A DNA stretch of 64,000 nt from Prostheceraeus crozeri. Lineage: Eukaryota; Platyhelminthes; Polycladida; Euryleptidae. Position numbers and translations under genes: made by a program. The stretch spans positions 47,501 through 111,500 of the forward strand of contig CAJQUW010007735.1 in the NCBI GenBank assembly GCA_907163375.1, in the 5' to 3' direction. Positions 63,837-64,000 of the stretch are shown here, one piece after another. Every line of letters begins with the position of its first letter. Position 1 is the stretch's first letter. The notes beneath the pieces were generated by a model. The model was not told the origin of the DNA. It searched no databases and was given only the letters and a program-made list of their open reading frames with translations.

Positions 63837-64000
63837 CAGGGTTCTCAAACTTTTTTTGTTGAGGTCCGGATTAGAATTTTTGATGAACACTGGGGACCGT
63901 CTAATTTAATATGCAAACTGAAAGAAGCAATATAGCAGGGAGTATAATTACAACATCGCAGCAAATCGTGCAATTGCAACTCATGGTAATTTGAAGCTCT
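63837..64000 (+). mobile_element. Candidate hAT transposon terminus, continuing beyond the window
   Basis: CAGGGTTCTCAAACTTTTTT at 63837 followed by GAGGTCCGGATTAG resembles the terminal inverted repeat of hAT elements (CAGGGGTTCTCAAAC type). The eight bases CTGTAGAC before it would be the target-site duplication; the other copy lies outside the window. No transposase is seen in the 164 bp available. Confidence 0.5.

Overview
This 64-kb window is animal nuclear DNA. It is AT-rich, has no recognisable host gene, and is dominated by young retrotransposons of types known from metazoan genomes: APE-endonuclease LINEs with a PHD-finger ORF1, Penelope-like elements (PLEs) with a GIY-YIG domain, a CR1/L2-like LINE, a tRNA-derived SINE and hAT-like ends. 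An invertebrate, perhaps marine, is my guess; the sequence does not settle the taxon. I see no rRNA gene, CRISPR array or bacterial-style operon.

Positions 1-39343 form one retrotransposon array threaded on (CT)n/(GA)n microsatellite. Read on the minus strand (upstream to downstream) it runs: full-length LINE-A (39343 to 33371), about 695 bp of (GA)n, two 526-bp units, two head-to-tail PLE-C copies lying antisense (31425 to 24770), one unit, full-length LINE-B (24066 to 18013), 24 units, a 5'-truncated LINE-A copy (3707 to 850), then one full and one partial unit. All 28 complete units have a core of exactly 526 bp; only the CT tract between them varies (29-99 bp inside the runs). The unit resembles the 3' end of the LINEs: it ends in AATAAA followed by (GA)n.

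The most striking feature is the LINE architecture. In LINE-A (85 bp) and LINE-B (87 bp) the segment directly upstream of ORF1 is repeated about 0.8 kb before the 3' end. In the 3' copy it is followed exactly by a splice donor (CCAG|GTATGT or TCAG|GTAAGA); in the 5' copy it is joined to ORF1. The 3' copy is preceded by an initiator-like TCACTCT with a DPE-like GGTCG at +28 to +32. The simplest reading is that the promoter and first exon lie in the 3' end of each element and drive the next element downstream, with splicing rebuilding the 5' leader. This resembles the 3' promoter of Drosophila HeT-A but adds splicing. The array units also carry the AG|GT junction, so array transcripts could be spliced stepwise.

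From 39344 to 46030 there is mostly unannotatable AT-rich DNA with a perfect palindrome, a retroelement relic and a hAT-like end. Positions 46045-51751 are a composite PLE-D insertion (inverted 5'-truncated copy, 3' fragment and one intact 890-aa copy) bounded by a 14-bp target-site duplication. Positions 55536 to at least 59716 are a CR1/L2-like LINE-E on the minus strand. A SINE (about 53775-54010), a decayed LINE (about 61920-62930) and a hAT-like terminus (63837 onward) complete the window.

Two elements carry canonical -1 slippery heptamers at the end of ORF1 (T TTT TTA in PLE-C, A AAA AAC in LINE-E), and LINE-A and LINE-B have a conserved ATG-less ORF1/ORF2 junction in the +1 frame. PLE-C carries a hammerhead-ribozyme-like motif in each copy, and PLE-D a degenerate version. 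All functions are inferred from sequence motifs read by eye; no database search was run.
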